Source: Sulfuricella sp.
GTDB lineage: Bacteria; Pseudomonadota; Gammaproteobacteria; Burkholderiales; Sulfuricellaceae
Assembly (NCBI GenBank): GCA_023266195.1
Contig: JAHFRP010000012.1
Location: forward strand, 41,369 to 105,368
Length of the DNA stretch: 64,000 nucleotides
Reading direction: 5' to 3'
This document shows positions 60,048 to 64,000 of this stretch, piece by piece. How positions within the stretch are numbered: the first letter of the stretch is position 1; every line of letters starts with the position of its first letter. The notes under the pieces are model-generated. The model was not told where the DNA came from and ran no database searches. It saw only the letters and a list, made by a program, of their open reading frames with translations. Position numbers and translations under genes: made by a program.

Positions 60048-60117
60048 CTATCCGGTGGGCAAAACTGGATAGCGCATCAGCGGCTCGGGTTCTGGTAAAA
60101 CCCGGGCCGTTTCCTTT
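60048..60117 (+). ncRNA. Putative small RNA (two stem-loops) inside the Tn7-like element
   Basis: After the promoter, CTATCCGGT (60048-60056) pairs with ACTGGATAG (60064-60072). A second, 11-bp stem (CGGCTCGGGTT at 60081, AACCCGGGCCG at 60099) is followed by GTTTCCTTTT, the form of a Rho-independent terminator. A transcript of about 65-70 nt is predicted. No reading frame of note lies within. It could be a regulatory RNA for transposition, or a terminated leader of the downstream gene. No CRISPR repeat-like sequence is present. Confidence 0.45.
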
Positions 60118-60119
60118 TA

Positions 60120-60177
60120 CGCCCCCTGGGCGTTTTCTCCTGTTTCGGTTCCAACCTCCTTGGCGACACATGTCGCC
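60120..60177 (+). terminator. Second terminator hairpin and palindrome before the 235-aa gene
   Basis: CGCCC-CCT-GGGCG (60120-60132) followed by TTTTCTCC is a short Rho-independent hairpin. A palindrome GGCGACA-CA-TGTCGCC (60162-60177) follows and could be an operator. The rest of the 440-bp region between tnsA and the next gene shows no other gene. Confidence 0.5.
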
Positions 60178-60335
60178 GCTTCCGGCTTCCCCGATTTGGG
60201 GGCCATGAGTCAATTCTTCCCTATTCGCCTTTTCTTTCTAGAGCGTAGTCATTCTTTTAATTTACTTTGACTATAGATCACATAACCCTCTATTATTCCG
60301 ACAAAAATTGGAAATTCAGCGCGCCAATATCCGTA

Positions 60336-61043
60336 ATGGAAAAACACAAAAAATCCGGCGAGGACCCCAAAATCCGATCGATGCGCGTGCGCGCATGGGT
60401 CCGCGCGGTAAAGCTGGCCAGCGGGCTCGGCCTGGCCGATCTGGAGGAGGCGTTTTCTCAGCGTCTGGGGGCGGACGCCTCAAGCCGTTCCTGTATTTGG
60501 GATAAGTACCAACGTGGCGAGGTCGTTCCCCGAAGCCGCCTGCAGACCAAGCGGGGGCTGAGCCTGGTCGAGCGCGTCGAGCGACGGTATCCGGGAACGG
60601 CGAAATGGCTTACGTCACCGCTGTGGCGCTTGGCGGACATGGCGCCGATGGAGATGAGCGAGATCCGCGAGGTCTACGAGGGGCTGCCATATCTGTTTCA
60701 ATCGATTTTTATTGCGGGGCCTTATGACGCATCGGAAATCTTCTGGCGGCGGCCGGTGGACTATGAGCACGTCTACACATTACTGCTACGCCAAAGGGAT
60801 CTGGATGCCCTGGTAACCATTTTGGCGATGGTGAAAGAAGCCGAAATCACTCAGGATCAGGGCCTGCACTGGCTCGGCGTCGAAACAGCGCGGCAGTGTA
60901 TAGACTGCCTACGACATGACGGCATTCTGGATACCAATTTACTTGGTGAGCTCAGCAAGTATCTCGGATCGCACTGGGAGAAAGCGCGGTACTTTTCCGT
61001 GCCGGGAGAGGAAGATGACAAGAAAGGCGATGAACAGATATGA
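60336..61043 (+). CDS. Unknown protein encoded divergently from tnsA in the transposon
   Basis: A 235-aa soluble protein of unrecognised family. The basic N-terminal part (IRSMRVRAWVRAVKLASGLGLADLEEAFSQRL) looks like a degenerate helix-turn-helix start, and WDKYQRGEVVPRSRL resembles the recognition part of a repressor-like fold. The rest is helical. An earlier TTG start at 60267 is possible; neither start has a good ribosome site. The stop lies about 20 bp inside the putative right end, so the gene belongs to the element, perhaps as regulator or accessory transposition factor. Confidence 0.6.
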   Translation: MEKHKKSGEDPKIRSMRVRAWVRAVKLASGLGLADLEEAFSQRLGADASSRSCIWDKYQRGEVVPRSRLQTKRGLSLVERVERRYPGTAKWLTSPLWRLADMAPMEMSEIREVYEGLPYLFQSIFIAGPYDASEIFWRRPVDYEHVYTLLLRQRDLDALVTILAMVKEAEITQDQGLHWLGVETARQCIDCLRHDGILDTNLLGELSKYLGSHWEKARYFSVPGEEDDKKGDEQI

Positions 61044-61052
61044 TATAAATAG

Positions 61053-61140
61053 CGGAGTAAAATGTACCACTGAAGCACGCGGGAAACGCAGAGTAAAAGT
61101 GTATCAGCGCATCCACCGCCATTTGGACGTTGTACCTACA
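61053..61140. repeat. Candidate right end of the Tn7-like transposon
   Basis: Read inward on the minus strand: TGTAGGTACAACG from 61140, then TGATACACTTTTACTC (from 61106) and TGGTACATTTTACTC (from 61069). The two sites are clearly alike, and their 37-bp offset equals that at the left end. The terminal ACA at 61138-61140 fits Tn7-like ends, but no matching 5-bp target duplication was recognised. Confidence 0.55.
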
Positions 61141-61219
61141 ACGCCCGTGCCTCGTGGAGCGGGCATCGGGATATCACTTCCCTTGCTCCTCTGTTGTTAA
61201 CCGCTTGGCTATTGGGAAA

Positions 61220-61364
61220 TTAAACAACCGAGATATGCTTGAGTTGTAGCTGCTTTGCAGCCATAAGGACATGCTGACAGCCCGCGACGATTATCCAGCC
61301 CTTTTCTTCAACCAGCGCCAGGGTTGCACAATCCGCCGTGGCCAACGGCCCCCCAAGTGTTCTC
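61220..61364 (-). pseudogene. Possible C-terminal fragment of a PIN-like gene
   Basis: An open 48-codon minus-strand stretch without a start codon reads ...GGPLATADCATLALVEEKGW then IIVAGCQHVLMAAKQLQLKH. It resembles the end of PIN/DUF3368-type toxins (ADxxTLALAxE, then a strand and IAxxLxL). The upstream part of the gene is missing. The match is by pattern only. The rest of 61141-61427 shows no gene. Confidence 0.3.
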
Positions 61365-61427
61365 TAAATCGTCTTTGGCACTACTAATGGGCAGGTCAGT
61401 ACAGGCTCATGTTGGCGCGGCGCCCCG

Positions 61428-62288
61428 CTAGGCAGCTTCTCGCTGCGCTGCTATCAGCATTGGTGGGGGAACTAAATTGTCGGAAAGGATCAACAGCTCC
61501 GCCGCAGACCGCTTCACTTGGGCGTAGTACGTAAGTGTTTTACGGTATTGTGTTAACCCTGCATACATAGAGCATATTTCAGGAACATCGTCGTAAGTTA
61601 ACATCCATCGGTGCGGCATTTTTCGTACTTCTTTTGCCAGTGACAGATGATCCTGATGTTGGTATGCGTTCGTATACAGATCAGGCCCCGCCCGATAATA
61701 TGGAGGATCGACGTTGACAAGTGCATGTTGCGGCAGCCTCTGTAGCTCAGAGCCAATATACTGGCGAGCATCAATACAGGTCAGATGGATTTGCTCTCTG
61801 TAGATCGCAATTCGCTTGATTTTGCGAATTAACTCATCTCGCCCAAAACGGCAGTCGATACTGTACTTTCCAGTCTGGTTTATTCCACCAATTACTCCGC
61901 CTTTAAGGATGCCTGATCGGTTAGTCCTATTTAGAAAGAGAGTAGCAAAGCCGAGGTCAAGCAGATTTGCTCTTTCTTCGGCATGAATTTGTCGTTGACG
62001 ATACCACTCGGGTATGTCTACCTTAGTATGCTCGATACGCTCACACAACTGCTCGGTAGAGTTCAATACGCTGTACCAAAACGCATAGATTGCAGGGTCG
62101 ATGTCATTGATCCACGCTTCTGCAATCGTGCCGTTTAATAGCAATCGGCAGGCAATTCCAGCACCTCCGGCAAATGGCTCACAGTAAACGCACTGCAATA
62201 GATCGTTTGCTCGAAGCAGCTCGCTCACAAACGGAGCAAGCTGGGTCTTGCCTCCAGGGTAACGCAAAGGTGTGTCTGTAATCGGCAT
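61428..62288 (-). CDS. D12-class DNA adenine N6-methyltransferase
   Basis: A 286-aa Dam-like enzyme. LRYPGGKTQLAPFV at the N-terminus and CEPFAGGAGIACRLL (SAM-binding FxGxG) are the D12 signatures. LVNVDPPYYRAGPDLY provides the catalytic DPPY, and FLNRTNRSGILKGGVIGG is a typical loop. ATG at 62288, 39 nt after the ParB-like gene, same strand. GC content is clearly lower than core genes. It could protect the host in a restriction-like system or be an orphan methylase; no restriction enzyme is in the window. Confidence 0.9.
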   Translation of the reverse strand: MPITDTPLRYPGGKTQLAPFVSELLRANDLLQCVYCEPFAGGAGIACRLLLNGTIAEAWINDIDPAIYAFWYSVLNSTEQLCERIEHTKVDIPEWYRQRQIHAEERANLLDLGFATLFLNRTNRSGILKGGVIGGINQTGKYSIDCRFGRDELIRKIKRIAIYREQIHLTCIDARQYIGSELQRLPQHALVNVDPPYYRAGPDLYTNAYQHQDHLSLAKEVRKMPHRWMLTYDDVPEICSMYAGLTQYRKTLTYYAQVKRSAAELLILSDNLVPPPMLIAAQREAA

Positions 62289-62327
62289 AGCCGATATGTT
62301 AGCGGAATTTTCGCCGTCTGGCCAGAG

Positions 62328-63668
62328 TTATTTCAGTCTGGCCAGCAAATACTCTAGTGCCGGCTGTAGCGTCTCCCAGTTGGTTCTATTATCGGCACCT
62401 GAAGGAATAGAGCCGCCGTGAATCGGATTGCTCATTAGCTCGTAGGAATAAGAAGACTTCTTGTCCGCAATCTTGGTTAGAACATTTGCTATGCCCTTGG
62501 TTGGTGGTTCTTCCGATTTCTTTGCGTGAGAAATTACACGCTGCACAACCTCAGCGAAATCACCTTCTCGCCCAACCCCGTGCTTCGTCGCATAAAGGTG
62601 AACGATTCGCTCCAAGATCACGCGGTTAAGGTAGTTACAACTGAAACGTGCTTCGTCAGGATGAAGCGACTTTCCCTCTCCAACCAATCGCAGCAGCACG
62701 ACGTCTTTAATGGCGACTACAAAGGGGTTGGGAATAAGTTGCTTCCGTTTCCCAGGATGGGACGCGCTCTTTGACGTAGCTCCACCTTTTCCTTCTGGCT
62801 TAGCGGGAGGAGCTTTGGAAGGATTGTATGGTGATTGGTCACGATTGACCGGCGAAACGCCATCGCGACGAAGTGTTTCCGCATACTCCGTGCGCTGTGG
62901 CGCTGTGGCCCGCGAATGGACACTAGCCCTTACCCCTGGAATTCCGGGGTCTTTCGCATCCTTCAAGAAACGTTGTAATGCCGCGTTGAACTCAGCGAGG
63001 CGAGCATTTGTTGTGCAATCCTCGGTATTCAAAAGAGCAAGCGCCGTGCGAACATTTGGCAAGTATCGGGTGATTGTTGTGAGAGCTATCAACTTACGTT
63101 CTTCAGGCGTGATTAGCCCCTCTTTGACTGCGTATGTCAGCAATGCTTCAGCTTGCCGGTTCGGGTTTTTGGGTCGAGTGACCCCGGTTGTTCCTTCTCT
63201 GTTGAAACGAGTTTTCTCTGTCGCTCCCCATGAGAGAGTACCCAGACCACCCTGCGGCCCCTCATGTTTAACTGACATCCAAACACGCGCCTTATGCTTC
63301 TCATGGAATAGGACAGCCTGCACCTCATCTGGGATAGGCTTTCCCATACTTGCCACCTTCTGGAACGCCTTGCGGGTAGCGTCAGTGGGGGCACGAACAG
63401 GATCACGAAGTAATTGCATTGCACAGAGGCGACGGTTTCCTTCGCGAATTACAAAATGCCCAGGTAACTTAGGATGATCAATAATGCCTAAGCGATCTAA
63501 TGGGTTCTGTCCATTCTCCGCCAAATGAGTGGCCAGAATTAACGTTTCGGGCTGAGAACCAAACAGCTCTCTTATTTTTTCTTCATCTGGCTCGTGTTCT
63601 CCCCGCGGATTCACAGGATCGAAATGCAGCTTACTGAATGAGACAACAACATCTTCATGCTCTAGCAT
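62328..63668 (-). CDS. ParB/Srx-superfamily protein paired with adenine methylase
   Basis: A 446-aa protein. The N-terminal 110 residues form a ParB-like fold: HFDPVNPRGEHEPDEEKIRELF, then HFVIREGNRRLCAMQLL, the GNRRL nucleotide-binding box. The middle is basic and low-complexity (about 270-330); the C-terminal domain (YLNRVILERIVHLYA...VITHAKK-like helices) is unrecognised. ParB/Srx folds bind CTP or ATP; stand-alone ones occur in plasmids and defence loci. ATG 63668 is chosen; GTG 63692 is an alternative. Probably an operon with the methylase. Confidence 0.75.
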   Translation of the reverse strand: MLEHEDVVVSFSKLHFDPVNPRGEHEPDEEKIRELFGSQPETLILATHLAENGQNPLDRLGIIDHPKLPGHFVIREGNRRLCAMQLLRDPVRAPTDATRKAFQKVASMGKPIPDEVQAVLFHEKHKARVWMSVKHEGPQGGLGTLSWGATEKTRFNREGTTGVTRPKNPNRQAEALLTYAVKEGLITPEERKLIALTTITRYLPNVRTALALLNTEDCTTNARLAEFNAALQRFLKDAKDPGIPGVRASVHSRATAPQRTEYAETLRRDGVSPVNRDQSPYNPSKAPPAKPEGKGGATSKSASHPGKRKQLIPNPFVVAIKDVVLLRLVGEGKSLHPDEARFSCNYLNRVILERIVHLYATKHGVGREGDFAEVVQRVISHAKKSEEPPTKGIANVLTKIADKKSSYSYELMSNPIHGGSIPSGADNRTNWETLQPALEYLLARLK

Positions 63669-63771
63669 GGACTTCCGTTTCGCTCGATCCACTTCCGCCC
63701 CCCAGTATTTAGTGTTGGTTATGCGTTATGCCGCGCTCTTTGGGCGAGGAAGGTCGGCCCCTAGCAATGTC

Positions 63772-63914
63772 ATGAGCATTATCACGGTAGGAATCGATCT
63801 GGCCAAGAACATTTTTACAGTCCCATGGAATCAACGAGCAAGGCCGAACTGGTCAACCCCAAGGTGGCGCGCGCCAAAATTCGGGCTCTTCCGGTAAATC
63901 CTACGGAGAAATGA
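63772..63914 (+). pseudogene. N-terminal remnant of an IS110-type transposase
   Basis: ATG 63772 opens MSIITVGIDLAKNIFTV, the IS110-family DEDD start (first Asp in GIDLAKN). The homologous reading then continues only after frameshifts: (GINEQGR) and AELVNPKVARAKIRALPVNP in two other frames, ending at TGA 63912. It is therefore inactive. It marks an old insertion just upstream of the ParB-like gene. The remaining 86 bp to the window edge show nothing recognisable. Confidence 0.75.
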
Positions 63915-64000
63915 GATGACCGACATCCCTGATATGGTGTATCCACGCGGGTTTTCCAGGACTCGGGTAGGTACAGCATATGGGAGCGGTCATCCCGGCG

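Noticed and set aside
60048..60117. tRNA-like or CRISPR-like guide in the putative small RNA
   Set aside because: The stems do not form a cloverleaf, and no stretch was seen that matches tRNA-Ala or another obvious target.
54906..61140. CRISPR-associated transposon (CAST)
   Set aside because: The tns genes fit Tn7-like elements, but no repeat-spacer array and no cas gene is seen on either strand in the window.

Overview
The window looks like a GC-rich chromosome segment of a betaproteobacterium, probably one of the autotrophic or sulfur/iron-oxidising lineages near Nitrosomonadales. This is inferred from gene content and order (tkt-gap-pgk, ppk/ppx/phoU, an NDUFA9-like protein, cstA-ybdD, EAL-CBS-GGDEF proteins); no rRNA is present to confirm it. 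About 50 kb is housekeeping DNA. Two stretches, 6.2-9.8 kb and 50.4-64 kb, are accessory and visibly less GC-rich.

Core layout. 1-4.7 kb: minus-strand pentose/triose genes tkt, gap and pgk (partial), then an inositol-monophosphatase-like gene. 4.7-6.2 kb: a redoxin and rsmE. 9.8-19.9 kb: argA, an iron-trafficking protein, ppk, an EAL-CBS-GGDEF protein, an unknown gene, then ppx, phoU, rpiA and a ribbon-helix-helix-like protein on the minus strand. 20-28.6 kb: ilvA, an exported unknown, an aldehyde dehydrogenase, a lytic transglycosylase, an NDUFA9-like protein and cca. 28.7-34 kb: a Cache chemoreceptor, a collapsed trpB2 pseudogene, a GGDEF-EAL protein and an alpha/beta hydrolase. 34.1-38.4 kb: an adaptor/ATPase/two-permease ABC exporter operon. 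38.5-50.3 kb: cytochrome c, a DUF255 protein, a GspE/PulE ATPase, ilvD, lgt, DUF2189, VanZ, ybdD, a MITE, DUF4197 and cstA, then tRNA-Ala(CGC).

Accessory region A (6.2-9.8 kb) lies between rsmE and argA. It holds an Abi/unknown-group-type reverse transcriptase with intact motifs, convergent with a two-gene HTH-ImmA/IrrE + PIN module. This is a plausible anti-phage cassette.

Accessory region B starts at the 3' end of tRNA-Ala and runs past the window edge. It contains a striking 17-bp-arm hairpin with a third partial copy, a 1251-aa CHAT-protease protein with helical repeats, a compact Tn7-like transposon (tnsA, tnsB, tnsC, tniQ), a ParB-like + D12-class adenine methylase pair, and an IS110-type transposase remnant. 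The transposon seems bounded by inverted two-site arrays with the same 37-bp spacing at each end (near 54.83-54.90 and 61.05-61.14 kb). This leaves it nearly without cargo: one divergent 235-aa gene and a promoter-hairpin-terminator unit resembling a small RNA gene.

Intergenic spacers hold several families of hairpin repeats: iterated GTAGC/AGCTA words, GTAGGAGCGGC REP-like pairs, and others. At least two genes take their last codons or stop from a repeat or transposable element.
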